From: Dissulfurirhabdus thermomarina
GTDB taxonomy: Bacteria; Desulfobacterota; Dissulfuribacteria; Dissulfuribacterales; Dissulfurirhabdaceae
DNA: 64,000 nucleotides
Direction: 5' to 3'
Assembly: GCF_012979235.1 (NCBI RefSeq)
Contig: NZ_JAATWC010000001.1
Coordinates: 315,001-379,000, forward strand
Below the pieces are notes generated by a model. That model worked only from the letters and a program-made list of their open reading frames with translations. It ran no database searches and was not told the origin of the DNA. The translations under genes and the position numbers were made by a program. Shown here piece by piece: positions 43,407 through 52,177 of the stretch; the stretch's first letter is position 1; each line of letters opens with the position of its first letter.

Positions 43407-44528
43407 GTGGCCGCCGGCCAGGCCCGAACCGCGCCGGCGCGCCCGGCGGCCTTCCGGGACCCGGGACTCGCCGCGGCCCAGGTGGCGGAGATCCGCCGTC
43501 TCGCACGCCGGCCCCTCCGCTTCATGGAGGTGTGCGGCACCCACACCGTCTCCATCTTCCGCCACGGGCTCCGGGAACTCCTCCCCCCGGAGGTGGAGCT
43601 GATCTCCGGCCCGGGGTGCCCGGTCTGCGTGACCGACCAGGCCGACATCGACGCCCTGGTGGACCTGGCCGGCCGGCCCGGGGTGCGGCTCGCCACCTTC
43701 GGGGACCTCGTCCGGGTGCCGGGCGGCGGCGGGAGCCTGGCCGAGGCCCGGGCCCGGGGGGCGCGGGTGGAGGTGGTCTATTCCCCCATGGACGCCCTTG
43801 CGCTGGCCGAGGCCCGGCCGCACGAGACGGTGGTCTTCGCCGGCGTGGGCTTCGAGACCACGGCCCCGGCGGTGGCGGCCACGGTGATCGAGGCGGATCG
43901 GCGGGGCCTGGCGAACTTCGCCCTCTGGAGCGCCCACAAGGTGATGCCGCCGGCCCTCCGGGCGTTGCTCGCCGATCCGGGGCTCCGCCTGGACGGGCTC
44001 CTCTGCCCCGGCCACGTGAGTACCATCGTCGGGGCCGGGGCCTGGCGGGGGCTGGCCGCGGACTTCGGGATCCCCTGCGTGGTGGCGGGGTTCGAGCCCC
44101 TGGACGTCCTGGAGGCGATCCGCCGCCTCGTCCTCCAGGCCGTGGAGGGCCGCGCCGAGGCGGACAACGCCTACCCCCGCGCGGTGACCGAGGCGGGGAA
44201 CCCGCGGGCGCTCGCCGTCATGGCGAAGGTCTTCGTCCCCGTGGCCGCCCGCTGGCGCGGGCTGGGGGAGATCCCGGCCAGCGGCCTCGCCCTCGCGCCC
44301 GCCTGGCGGGCCCTGGACGCCGCGGCGCGCTTCGACCTCGACGTCCGTCCGGCCCCGGATCCACCCGGCTGCCGGTGCGGTGACGTGCTCCGGGGGCGGG
44401 CCCGGCCGCCGGAGTGCCCGCACTTCGGCCGCCGCTGCACCCCGGCCCGGCCGGTGGGGCCCTGCATGGTCTCGTCGGAGGGGGCCTGCTCGGCCTGGTA
44501 CCGTTTCGGCGCGGAGGGGGCGCGGTGA
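43407..44528 (+). CDS. hypD: Hydrogenase maturation protein HypD
   Basis: A 373-residue Fe-S scaffold assembling Fe(CN)2CO with HypC. FMEVCGTHTVSIFRHGL, ISGPGCPVCVT and GFETTAPA are conserved active-site segments; the C-terminal cysteines (GCRCGDVLRG, ECPHFGRRCTP, GPCMVSSEGACSAWY) hold the 4Fe-4S cluster. GTG start with GGGGAGGG upstream; the stop overlaps hypE (GTGA). Confidence 0.96.
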   Translation: MAAGQARTAPARPAAFRDPGLAAAQVAEIRRLARRPLRFMEVCGTHTVSIFRHGLRELLPPEVELISGPGCPVCVTDQADIDALVDLAGRPGVRLATFGDLVRVPGGGGSLAEARARGARVEVVYSPMDALALAEARPHETVVFAGVGFETTAPAVAATVIEADRRGLANFALWSAHKVMPPALRALLADPGLRLDGLLCPGHVSTIVGAGAWRGLAADFGIPCVVAGFEPLDVLEAIRRLVLQAVEGRAEADNAYPRAVTEAGNPRALAVMAKVFVPVAARWRGLGEIPASGLALAPAWRALDAAARFDLDVRPAPDPPGCRCGDVLRGRARPPECPHFGRRCTPARPVGPCMVSSEGACSAWYRFGAEGAR

Positions 44529-45547
44529 AGCGGGACACGCCGGGCCGGATCCTCCTCGACCACGGCAGCGGCGGTCTGGCCGCCCGCGAGCTGGTGCGCG
44601 GCCTCTTCCTCCGCCACCTCGGCAATCCCCTCCTCGACGAGCTGGAGGACAGCGCGGTCCTCGATCTCGCCGGCGGGCGGCTGGCCTTCACCACGGACGG
44701 CTACGTGGTGGATCCCCTCTTCTTTCCCGGGGGGGACATCGGGGCGTTGGCCATCCACGGCACCATCAACGACCTCGCCATGCGCGGGGCCGCTCCGGCG
44801 GCGCTCAGCGCCGCCTTCGTCCTGGAGGAGGGGCTCGAGACGGCCGTTCTCGACCGGGTGGCGGCCTCCATGGGGGCCGCGGCCGCGGCCGCGGGGGTCC
44901 CGGTGGTCACCGGCGACACCAAGGTGGTGCCCCGCGGCGCGGCGGACCGGCTCTTCGTCACCACCGCCGGGGTCGGGGTGGTGCCGGCGGGGGTCCGCCT
45001 CGGCGCGGCCTGCATCCGGCCCGGGGACCGGATCCTGCTCTCCGGGACCATCGGCGACCACGGGGTGACCGTCCTCACCCGGCGGGCGGGCCTGGCCCTG
45101 GAGGGCGACCTCCGGAGCGACACCCGTCCCCTCCACCGGCTGGCGGCCGCGGTGCTGGCGGCGGCGCCCGGCGGGGTCCACGCCATGCGGGATCCCACTC
45201 GGGGCGGGCTGGCCGAGACCCTGTGCGAGCTGGCCGAGCGGGCCGGGGCCGCCATGGAGATCGAGGAGGCGGCCGTGCCGGTGCGCCCGGCGGTCCGGGC
45301 GGCGTGCGAACTCCTCGGCCTCGACCCCCTCTACCTCGCCAACGAGGGCAAGTGCGTGGTGGTGGCGGAGCCCGGGGCGGCCGAGGCCGTCCTGGCCGCC
45401 ATGCGGGCGACGGCGGAGGGCCGCGGGGCCGTGGCCATCGGCCGGGTGACCGAGGGCCCGCCGGGGCGGGTGGAGATGCGCACCGCCGTGGGCGGCCGCC
45501 GGATCGTTCCGCCCCTTGCCGGCGATCCCCTGCCGAGGATCTGCTGA
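44525..45547 (+). CDS. hypE: Hydrogenase maturation protein HypE
   Basis: A 340-residue PurM-like ATPase that dehydrates the thiocarboxamide on its C-terminal cysteine to thiocyanate. The terminus is PRIC, keeping the essential final Cys. LLDHGSGGLAAREL, TTDGYVVDPLFFPGGDIG and GDTKVVPRG are family motifs. Starts GTG overlapping hypD; ends overlapping the protease gene. Confidence 0.96.
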   Translation: MKRDTPGRILLDHGSGGLAARELVRGLFLRHLGNPLLDELEDSAVLDLAGGRLAFTTDGYVVDPLFFPGGDIGALAIHGTINDLAMRGAAPAALSAAFVLEEGLETAVLDRVAASMGAAAAAAGVPVVTGDTKVVPRGAADRLFVTTAGVGVVPAGVRLGAACIRPGDRILLSGTIGDHGVTVLTRRAGLALEGDLRSDTRPLHRLAAAVLAAAPGGVHAMRDPTRGGLAETLCELAERAGAAMEIEEAAVPVRPAVRAACELLGLDPLYLANEGKCVVVAEPGAAEAVLAAMRATAEGRGAVAIGRVTEGPPGRVEMRTAVGGRRIVPPLAGDPLPRIC

Positions 45548-46029
45548 TGGCGCCGCGGATCGGCGTGGTGGGCATGGGGAACCTCCTCCTCCGGGACGAG
45601 GGGTTCGGGGTCCACGTGGTCCGGCACCTCGAGGCCCGGGGCGGCCTCGGGGCGGACGTCCGCCTGGTGGACGGCGGGACGGCGGGCCTCTACCTGGCCG
45701 CCCTCCTCGAGGGGCTCGACCCGGTCCTGGTGGTGGACGCGGTGGCCCTGGATGCGCCGCCGGGATCGATCCACGTCTTCTCGAAGGCGGACCTCCGGCG
45801 GGGGCTCGCCCTCGTCCGCAGCAGTTGCCACCAGGCGGGGTTTCTCGACGCCCTGGAGATCATGGATCTCCGGGGCGAGGCCCCCGACCGGATCGAGTTC
45901 TTCGGGGTGGTGCCGGCGGATCTCTCCCCCGGGGTGGAGCTCTCCCCGGTACTCGCCCCGAGGGTGGCCGAGGTGGCGGCCCGGGTGGCCGCGCGGGTGG
46001 AAGAACTCCGCGGGGGCGACGGGGCCTGA
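45547..46029 (+). CDS. Hydrogenase maturation protease (HyaD/HycI type)
   Basis: A 160-residue endopeptidase trimming the C-terminus of a NiFe-hydrogenase large subunit after nickel insertion. GMGNLLLRDEGFGVHVV carries the first metal-binding Glu/Asp and LVVDAVALDAPPGSIHVF the second; SSCHQAGFLDAL has the conserved His. Its presence inside the hyp operon implies a cognate hydrogenase encoded outside the window. Confidence 0.94.
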   Translation: MAPRIGVVGMGNLLLRDEGFGVHVVRHLEARGGLGADVRLVDGGTAGLYLAALLEGLDPVLVVDAVALDAPPGSIHVFSKADLRRGLALVRSSCHQAGFLDALEIMDLRGEAPDRIEFFGVVPADLSPGVELSPVLAPRVAEVAARVAARVEELRGGDGA

Positions 46030-46039
46030 GGGGGCGCCG

Positions 46040-46387
46040 ATGCATGAACTTTCCCTGGCCCAGGGGCTCGTGCGCCAGCTCCTCGACCTTTGCGAGGCCC
46101 ACGGCGCGGGCCGGGTCTGCCGCGTGGTGGTGGAGGTCGGTCCCTTTTCCGGGGTGGTGGCCGCGTCCTTCCGGTTCGGCTTCGAGGCCCTGGCCGCGAC
46201 GGAGGCGGCGCTGCGGGGGGCGCGGCTCGAGATCGAGGCCCCCCCGCCCTCCTACCGGTGCACGGGCTGTGGTAAGGTGAGCGAGGCGGCGGCGCCGGGG
46301 CCGCCCGGCCGGTGCCCCGGCTGCGGCGGCCGGATGGCCCCCTGGGGCGGCGGCGACCTGATGCTGCGCCGGGTCGAGATGGAATAG
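46040..46387 (+). CDS. hypA: Hydrogenase nickel chaperone HypA
   Basis: A 115-residue nickel metallochaperone. MHELSLAQGLV gives the nickel-binding N-terminus (His2), and CTGCG...CPGCGG the zinc site. It works with HypB, encoded 46 nt downstream. Confidence 0.95.
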   Translation: MHELSLAQGLVRQLLDLCEAHGAGRVCRVVVEVGPFSGVVAASFRFGFEALAATEAALRGARLEIEAPPPSYRCTGCGKVSEAAAPGPPGRCPGCGGRMAPWGGGDLMLRRVEME

Positions 46388-46433
46388 AGGGGCGGCCCCG
46401 CCGCGGCGGCGGACCGCCCCGGGAGGCGGCGTC

Positions 46434-47135
46434 ATGTGCGACAGTTGCGGATGCGGCGGACACGGCACGGTGGTGGAGGTCAACCAGAGCCTGCTGGCGG
46501 CCAACGAGGCCCGGGCCCGCGAAAACCGTCGCCACATCGAGGCCCTCGGGGCGGTGGCGGTGAACCTCATGAGCGCCCCCGGCTCCGGCAAGACCACGCT
46601 CCTCGAGCACACCGTGGAGGCGCTGGGGGGGCGCTGCCGGATCGCGGTCATCGAGGGGGACATCGAAACGGAGCGCGACGCCGAGCGCATCCGGGCCAAG
46701 GGGGTGCCGGTGGCGGGGCTCACCACCGGCGGGGCCTGCCACCTCGACGCCCCCCTGGTGCACGAGGGGCTCCACCGGCTTGCGGAAGAGATAGGGAGCC
46801 GGGGCCTGGACCTCCTCTTCATCGAGAACGTGGGCAACCTCGTCTGTCCCGCCGCCTTCGACCTCGGCGAGCATCGCCGGGTGGTCCTGGTCTCCGTCCC
46901 GGAGGGGTCCGACAAGCCGGCCAAGTACCCGGCGGCCTTCCGCCGGGCGGACCTCTTCGTGGTGAGCAAGGCCGACCTCCTGCCCCACTTCGACTTCTCC
47001 CTGGAAGAGGCCCGGACCTCGGCGCGGGCTCTGAACCCCGGCATCCGGATGCTCACGGTCTCCGTGGCGGACGGCCGGGGCTTCGACGCGTGGATCGACT
47101 GGCTCACATCGCTGGTCCACGGGAGGCGGGGGTGA
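46434..47135 (+). CDS. hypB: Hydrogenase nickel-insertion GTPase HypB
   Basis: A 233-residue GTPase delivering nickel with HypA. N-terminal CDSCGCGG is a short metal motif (no long His stretch). G1 is SAPGSGKTTLL, switch IEGDIETERDAERI, ENVGNLVCPA contains the interface Cys, and SKADLLPH is G4. The stop overlaps the Smr gene start (GTGA). Confidence 0.96.
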   Translation: MCDSCGCGGHGTVVEVNQSLLAANEARARENRRHIEALGAVAVNLMSAPGSGKTTLLEHTVEALGGRCRIAVIEGDIETERDAERIRAKGVPVAGLTTGGACHLDAPLVHEGLHRLAEEIGSRGLDLLFIENVGNLVCPAAFDLGEHRRVVLVSVPEGSDKPAKYPAAFRRADLFVVSKADLLPHFDFSLEEARTSARALNPGIRMLTVSVADGRGFDAWIDWLTSLVHGRRG

Positions 47136-47866
47136 GGGGGAGGCGCCGCCGGGGCCCGGTGCCGTCGGACCGGGCGGGATGGGCCGTCCGGCCCTTCGAG
47201 GACCTTGCCGCCCGGCTGGAGCGCGCCGCCCGGCCGCGGCCGTCTGCCCCTGTGCGGCCGCGGCCGTCCGGCCCCCCCGCCGCCGGCCCGCCGGAGGACC
47301 CGGACGAGGTCCTCTTCCGCCGCGCCATGGAAGGGGTGCGGCCGATCCGGCGGCCCGGGGAGACGCCGTCCGGCGCTCCCCGCCCGCGCCCGCCCGCGCC
47401 CGCCCCGGACGAGGACGCGGCGGCCCGGCGCCGGCTCGAGGCGCTGGTGGCGGGGCGGGAGCCCGTCGCCGTGGAGAAGACGCCGGAATTCGTCTCCGGG
47501 GTGGGCCCGGGGGGCGACCCCCTGCTGGTCCGGCGGCTCCACCGGGGCGACTTCGCCGTCCAGGCCTACTGCGACCTCCACGGTCTGGACGCCGAGGCCG
47601 CCGTGGCCGCCTGCCGGGCCTTCCTCGCCGCGGCCCTCGGCGAGGGACGCCGATGCGTGGCCTTCATCCACGGCCGGGGGCTCTCGTCCCCGGGGCCGCC
47701 GGTCTTGAAGCGCCTGGTCCAGCAGTGGCTCTCGCGGGGCCCCTTCCGGCGCCACGTCCTCGCCTACTGCAGCGCCCCGGCCCGGGACGGCGGCGCGGGG
47801 GTGACCTACGTGCTGCTGCGGCGGCGGCCGGCGGCCCGGCGGCGCGGCCGGGGGGCTGGGCGATGA
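47132..47866 (+). CDS. Smr domain protein
   Basis: A 244-residue protein: a disordered Pro/Arg/Ala-rich N-terminus (about 1-125) and a C-terminal Smr domain with DLHGLDAEAAVAAC and FIHGRGLSSPGPPVLK. Smr domains nick or cleave nucleic acid, recently linked to ribosome-collision mRNA cleavage. The GTG overlapping hypB was chosen for coupling; the low-complexity N-terminus makes the exact start uncertain. Confidence 0.85.
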   Translation: MRGRRRRGPVPSDRAGWAVRPFEDLAARLERAARPRPSAPVRPRPSGPPAAGPPEDPDEVLFRRAMEGVRPIRRPGETPSGAPRPRPPAPAPDEDAAARRRLEALVAGREPVAVEKTPEFVSGVGPGGDPLLVRRLHRGDFAVQAYCDLHGLDAEAAVAACRAFLAAALGEGRRCVAFIHGRGLSSPGPPVLKRLVQQWLSRGPFRRHVLAYCSAPARDGGAGVTYVLLRRRPAARRRGRGAGR

Positions 47867-48528
47867 CCGCGCCCGGGCGCAAGGGCCGTCTCGTGGTGGT
47901 GGAAGGGGTGGACGGGTCCGGGAAGAGCACCCTGGCCGCCGCCCTCCACCGCCGGCTCACCGGGGCGGGGGTGCCCTCGGTCCTCACCTTCGAGCCCACC
48001 ACGGGGCCCTTCGGGCGGCGGCTCAGGGAGAGCTTCACCTCCCCCGGGCGCCTGCCCCCGGGGGAGGAACTGGCGCTCTTTTTGGCGGACCGGCGGGAGC
48101 ACGTGGCGCAGGTCATCGCCCCGGCCCTCGCCGCCGGCAAGGTGGTGGTCTGCGACCGGTACTACTTCTCCACCATGGCCTACCAGGGGGCCCGGGGGCT
48201 CGACCCCGACGAGATCCGGCGGACCAACGAGGCCTTCGCCCCGGTGCCCGACCTCGTGCTGCTCCTCGTCCTCCCGGTGGCGGAGGCCCTCCGGCGTATC
48301 CGGGAGAAGCGGGGCGAGGCCCCCAACAACTTCGAGGCCCAGGCCGACCTCGAACGGGTGGCCGCGGCCTTCGACCGGCTGGAGGCGCCCTTCCTCCACC
48401 GGCTGGACGCCCGGCAGCCCGCCGAGGTCCTGCTCGAGGCGGCCTGGGCGCGGGTCCGGCCCTTGGTGCCGGCGGCCGGGCCGGTCAAGGCGCCGGGCGC
48501 CCCCGCAGTCGGCCTTCCTCGGCCTTGA
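47863..48528 (+). CDS. tmk: Thymidylate kinase
   Basis: A 221-residue dTMP kinase: P-loop VEGVDGSGKSTLAAAL, TFEPTTGPFGRRLRE, and DRYYFSTMAYQGARG with the DRY motif. The LID REKRGEAPNNFE lacks the extra arginines of the E. coli type in the P-loop. ATG overlaps the Smr stop. Its last 44 bp overlap the convergent lipoprotein gene. Confidence 0.95.
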   Translation: MTAPGRKGRLVVVEGVDGSGKSTLAAALHRRLTGAGVPSVLTFEPTTGPFGRRLRESFTSPGRLPPGEELALFLADRREHVAQVIAPALAAGKVVVCDRYYFSTMAYQGARGLDPDEIRRTNEAFAPVPDLVLLLVLPVAEALRRIREKRGEAPNNFEAQADLERVAAAFDRLEAPFLHRLDARQPAEVLLEAAWARVRPLVPAAGPVKAPGAPAVGLPRP

Positions 48529-48667
48529 GTTCCTCGTGCGCCTGGTCCGCCCGCTGGACGGTGCCGGACCGGTCGGGCGGCGGGGTCGGGGCGGGACGGG
48601 TGCACGCGGCCAGGAACAGGGCGGCGGCGGCCGCGGCGGGCCAGAGGGTTCGGGTGATGAGGGTCAT
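48485..48667 (-). CDS. Small lipoprotein of unknown function
   Basis: A 60-residue protein with signal and lipobox (AAAAALFLAAC, Cys22) and a short charged mature part (RADQAHEELKAEEG). AGGAGG precedes the ATG, and a good promoter stands upstream, which supports expression despite the small size. Antisense overlap with the end of tmk. Confidence 0.72.
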   Translation of the reverse strand: MTLITRTLWPAAAAAALFLAACTRPAPTPPPDRSGTVQRADQAHEELKAEEGRLRGRPAP

Positions 48668-48715
48668 GAGGCGGCCTCCTGGAGGACTTGGCCCCGCTGG
48701 GCGGGGGCCTTCCCG

Positions 48716-48744
48716 ATTATCGACCGGCCGGGGCGCCGTGTCCA
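48716..48744 (-). promoter_or_regulatory. Predicted promoter of the small lipoprotein gene
   Basis: TGGACA (48744-48739), 17-nt spacer, GATAAT (48721-48716). A GC hairpin (GGCCCCCGCCC/GCGGGGCC, about 48707-48690) lies in the 50-nt leader. Confidence 0.55.
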
Positions 48745-48757
48745 TCCCCGGCCGGGG

Positions 48758-48787
48758 TTGCGGACGGGGCGGTGGGGTCGATAAAGT
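48758..48787 (+). promoter_or_regulatory. Possible promoter of the YfaZ-like gene
   Basis: TTGCGG (48758-48763), 18-nt spacer, TAAAGT (48782-48787); an overlapping TACGAT at 48787-48792 is another possible -10. Weak on its own. Confidence 0.35.
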
Positions 48788-48844
48788 ACGATTTCCGCCC
48801 GGGGAGTCGGAGCCGCCGGGCGCGGAGAGAGCAAGGAGGTCGCC

Positions 48845-49456
48845 ATGAAAGGCCGTGTCGTCCTTTACTGCCTGTTGGCCCTGGCCGCGGCACTGCCGGC
48901 CCGGGCCGACACCCTGGATTTCAGCTTCAACGACGCCAGCGCCGACGTCCAGTATGCCTGGATCTTCGTGAAGTCCGACTACGTCTACGCCGAGGGCGGC
49001 GCCGTCAAGGGCGCCGGCAGGGAGGTGCTGGGCCGGCTCAGCGGCCGCTTCGTCTACAACGACGACGAGGACACCCGGATCGGTGCCCTGGGGGCCGACG
49101 TCCTCGGGCACTTCCCCGGGGCACCGGGGCTGGACCTCGGCGTGGGCCTCCGGTTCTTCGGCGGGGTCACCGACGAGGACCAGGACATCTTCGCCGCGGG
49201 AATCGGGGTCACCGCCACCTACGCCCCGGCTTTCTTCCACGGGGTGGTCCTGGACGGGCACTTCTCCTACGCCCCCCGGGTCTTCTGCGCCCTGGACGCC
49301 GACCGCTTCTGGGAGGGCGGCTTCATGGCCGGCTACACCGTGATGCCCCAGGCCGTGGTCTTCGCGGGCTACAACGCGATGTCGGCCAACTTCGAGGACT
49401 TCGGCCAGCGGAAGATCGACGAGGAGGTCCGGGTCGGGGTCCGGCTGCGGTTCTGA
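48845..49456 (+). CDS. YfaZ-like outer-membrane beta-barrel protein
   Basis: A 203-residue protein with a signal peptide (ALAAALPARA) and alternating beta strands ending in a C-terminal Phe (GVRLRF), as for small outer-membrane barrels. FVYNDDEDTRIGALGADVLGHF and YAPAFFHGVVLDGHFSYAPR fit the YfaZ family. Function unknown. GCAAGGAGGTCGCC precedes the ATG. Confidence 0.82.
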   Translation: MKGRVVLYCLLALAAALPARADTLDFSFNDASADVQYAWIFVKSDYVYAEGGAVKGAGREVLGRLSGRFVYNDDEDTRIGALGADVLGHFPGAPGLDLGVGLRFFGGVTDEDQDIFAAGIGVTATYAPAFFHGVVLDGHFSYAPRVFCALDADRFWEGGFMAGYTVMPQAVVFAGYNAMSANFEDFGQRKIDEEVRVGVRLRF

Positions 49457-49515
49457 GGCCGCCGCGCCGCCCGCCGGTTGATCCCCGCCGGCGCGCGCGG
49501 GGATGTCCGGGAGCC

Positions 49516-50106
49516 ATGGAGGAGCCCATCGACAAGGAGACGGCGCCCGGGGCCGGTGCCCCCGGCCCGGACGTGGAGGCCTGCATCGCCGAGGAGGTGC
49601 TGCTCATCCGGCACTCGGGGGAGATCCCCGAGGTCGCCTTCCACGGTTCCCTCCACTACCTCACCGAGGACCCGGAGGGGCCCGGCCTGGTGCTCGGGAA
49701 GGCGCACCTGCACCGGCTCAAGGTTGCCGTGGTGGCGCGTTACCGGGCCATCCTGCTCCGCGACCTCGATCCCGGCAACCGCGATCGCCGACTCTACCGG
49801 GGGGTGGCGCGGAGCATCTGGAACTGGCGGCGGCTCCGGGACTTCTGCCGGCGGGAGGGACTGGAGGCGGAGGAGATCCGCCGGGAGGCGGCCCGCGCCC
49901 TCGAGGCCTTCCTCCGCTGCGAGCTGGACGACGTCCGGGCGGGCCGGCGCACCAGCTGCATCAACTGTCCGGCCGAAGACCTGAGGGCCTTCGCCCGGGA
50001 ACTCGGCATCCGGGACACCCGGCTCCCCAAGGGCTGGGAGGCGCTCTGCCCGGATGCCCGGGGCCCCCGTGACCAGGGGGCCGGGGACGGCCGTGGAGAC
50101 CCTTGA
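49516..50106 (+). CDS. Conserved protein of unknown function
   Basis: A 196-residue soluble protein. The region from about residue 25 on (EVLLIRHSGEIPEVAFHGSL, HRLKVAVVARYRAILLRDLD, RSIWNWRRLRDFCRREGL, CINCPAEDLRAFARELG) looks folded and conserved, with a CINC pair. I do not recognise the family. Its end overlaps the AI-2E permease start region. Confidence 0.7.
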   Translation: MEEPIDKETAPGAGAPGPDVEACIAEEVLLIRHSGEIPEVAFHGSLHYLTEDPEGPGLVLGKAHLHRLKVAVVARYRAILLRDLDPGNRDRRLYRGVARSIWNWRRLRDFCRREGLEAEEIRREAARALEAFLRCELDDVRAGRRTSCINCPAEDLRAFARELGIRDTRLPKGWEALCPDARGPRDQGAGDGRGDP

Positions 50107-51190
50107 CCGCTGCACCGACAACGAGCGCCTCGTGGCCCTCTTGGCCCTGGCCCTGGCCGGGCTCATCCTGGCCGCGGGTCTGCGGCTCTTTCTCCCCTTC
50201 TTCGAGCCCATCGTGTGGGCCGTGGTGCTGGCCCTCTTCTTCCACCCCGCCCACCGGTGGCTGCGCGAGCGGGCGGGCCTGGGCGAGGGGGTGGCCGCGC
50301 TGCTCATGTGCCTCTTCATCGCGGTCTTCCTCATGGCGCCCGGGCTCTTCCTGCTGGGCAGCCTCACGGCGGAGGTCCTCCGGGTCTACAACGACCTCCA
50401 GGAGGCCCTCCAGACCACGGGTTTCACGGTGGTGCCGGACGCCGCCGCCTTCCCGGTCCTGCACGGGCTCGCGCTCCAGGTCCTGGAGGCCCTCGGTATC
50501 CGGGAGGCGGAGGTCCATGCCGCCCTGGTGGATCTTTCCAAGTGGATGGGGCAGTTCGTGCTTCACCACGGGACGGCGGTCTTTCGGAACATCGTGACGG
50601 TCTTCGCCACCGCCGCCCTCACCCTGGTGGCCCTCTACTACTTCTTCCGCGACGGGGAGCGGATGCTGCGGGCCTTCGAGGACCTCCTCCCCCTGCCCCG
50701 GCGGGAGATCGCCAACTTCGCCAGTGTCACCTCGGACGTCCTCTCCGCCACCCTCTACGGGAATCTCATGACCGGGGCCATCCAGGGGGTGCTGGGGGTC
50801 TTCATCCTGTGGGTGCTGGGCTTTTCGGCCCCGCTCCTCTGGGGGCTGGTGCTGGGACTGGCCACCTTCATCCCCATGGTGGGGACCGCCCTGGTGTGGG
50901 TGCCGGCCACCTTGTACCTCTTCGTCACCGGGGCCTACCTCAAGGGGGCGGTGCTCCTGGTCTTCAGCGTGCTGGTGATCAGCTCCGTGGACTACTTCCT
51001 GCGGCCGTACCTCATCAGCGGCCGGACCCAGCTCCACAGCCTCTTCCTGTTTTTCAGCATCCTCGGGGGGCTCCAGGCCTTCGGGCCCCTCGGGCTGGTG
51101 CTCGGGCCCATCATCGTGGGGCTGTGCGTCTCCATCCTGGAGATCTACCGCCGCAACTTCCTCGGCCGGGGGGAAGAGGCCGAGGCGTGA
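50054..51190 (+). CDS. AI-2E family (PerM-type) membrane permease
   Basis: A second UPF0118 permease, up to 378 residues with seven or eight membrane segments; FFRDGERMLRAFEDLLPLPR and YLRPYLISGRTQLHSLFLFF carry the family features (FLRPYLISG precedes the last segments). Start uncertain: ATG at 50054 overlaps the preceding gene by 53 nt; a GTG at 50093 would give 365 residues. Substrate unknown. Confidence 0.9.
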   Translation: MPGAPVTRGPGTAVETLDRCTDNERLVALLALALAGLILAAGLRLFLPFFEPIVWAVVLALFFHPAHRWLRERAGLGEGVAALLMCLFIAVFLMAPGLFLLGSLTAEVLRVYNDLQEALQTTGFTVVPDAAAFPVLHGLALQVLEALGIREAEVHAALVDLSKWMGQFVLHHGTAVFRNIVTVFATAALTLVALYYFFRDGERMLRAFEDLLPLPRREIANFASVTSDVLSATLYGNLMTGAIQGVLGVFILWVLGFSAPLLWGLVLGLATFIPMVGTALVWVPATLYLFVTGAYLKGAVLLVFSVLVISSVDYFLRPYLISGRTQLHSLFLFFSILGGLQAFGPLGLVLGPIIVGLCVSILEIYRRNFLGRGEEAEA

Positions 51191-51210
51191 GGGAGGACCC
51201 GCCGGGGGGC

Positions 51211-52128
51211 ATGGCGGTCGAGACGCGAAGACCCGCCTACCTGGCACTGCTCGAGACGGGGGAACTCGAACGCCGGGTCGAGGCCGCCTGGGCGCGCCTT
51301 GCGGCCTGTGACCTCTGCCCCCATGCCTGCGGCGCGGACCGGCTGCGTGGGCAGGAGGGGTTCTGCCGCACGGGCAACCAGGCGGTGGTGGCGAGCACCG
51401 GGCCCCACTTCGGGGAAGAGGCGCCGCTGGTGGGGCGGAGCGGTTCGGGAGCGGTCTTCTTCGGCCGCTGCAACCTCCGGTGCCTCTATTGCCAGAACTA
51501 CGAGATCAGCCAGGGCGGCGAGGGCCGGCCCGTGACCCCGGAGGTCCTGGCCTTCCTGTTCCTGGCCCTCCAGGAGCAGGGATGTCACAACGTCAACCTG
51601 GTCAGCCCTTCCCACGTCATCCCCTTCATCCTGAAGGCGGTGGCGCTGGCGGCGCGGGAGGGGCTCCGGCTGCCCCTGGTCTACAACACGGGGGGCTACG
51701 ACGCGGTCTCGGCGCTCCGGCTCCTCGACGGGGTGGTGGATATCTACATGCCCGACTTCAAGTACTGGGACGCGGCAACGGCCCGGCGGCTCTCCGGGGC
51801 CCGGGACTACCCGGCGGCCGCCAGGGCCGCCGTCCTGGAGATGCACCGGCAGGTGGGCGACCTGGAGATCGGGCCCGACAGGGTCGCCCGCCGGGGGCTC
51901 TTGGTGCGGCACCTGGTCTTGCCCGGGGGGCTGGCGGGGACGCGGGAGGTGCTGGCCTTCCTCGCCCGGGAGGTCTCGCCCGCGACCTGGGTGAACCTCA
52001 TGGGGCAGTACCGGCCTTGCGGGCGGGCCATGGACCACCCCCCGCTGGACCGGCGGCCGCTCCCCGCGGAGTTCGAGGCGGCGGAGGCCGCCTGGCGGGC
52101 GTCGGGGCTTCGAAACCGGCTCGGGTGA
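51211..52128 (+). CDS. Radical SAM protein, pyruvate-formate-lyase-activating-enzyme-like
   Basis: A 305-residue protein with the radical SAM motif CNLRCLYCQN (about residue 86) preceded by a Cys motif CDLCPHACGADR, as in the PflA-like family often linked to AmmeMemoRadiSam systems. YNTGGYDAVSALRLLDG and VDIYMPDFKYWD are conserved. The AMMECR1 and Memo partners are not in the window, so the target is unknown. Confidence 0.88.
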   Translation: MAVETRRPAYLALLETGELERRVEAAWARLAACDLCPHACGADRLRGQEGFCRTGNQAVVASTGPHFGEEAPLVGRSGSGAVFFGRCNLRCLYCQNYEISQGGEGRPVTPEVLAFLFLALQEQGCHNVNLVSPSHVIPFILKAVALAAREGLRLPLVYNTGGYDAVSALRLLDGVVDIYMPDFKYWDAATARRLSGARDYPAAARAAVLEMHRQVGDLEIGPDRVARRGLLVRHLVLPGGLAGTREVLAFLAREVSPATWVNLMGQYRPCGRAMDHPPLDRRPLPAEFEAAEAAWRASGLRNRLG

Positions 52129-52177
52129 CATGAGGCCCCGGCTCCGCCCGGGGTGGGAAGGAGAAGGCGAGAGAATC

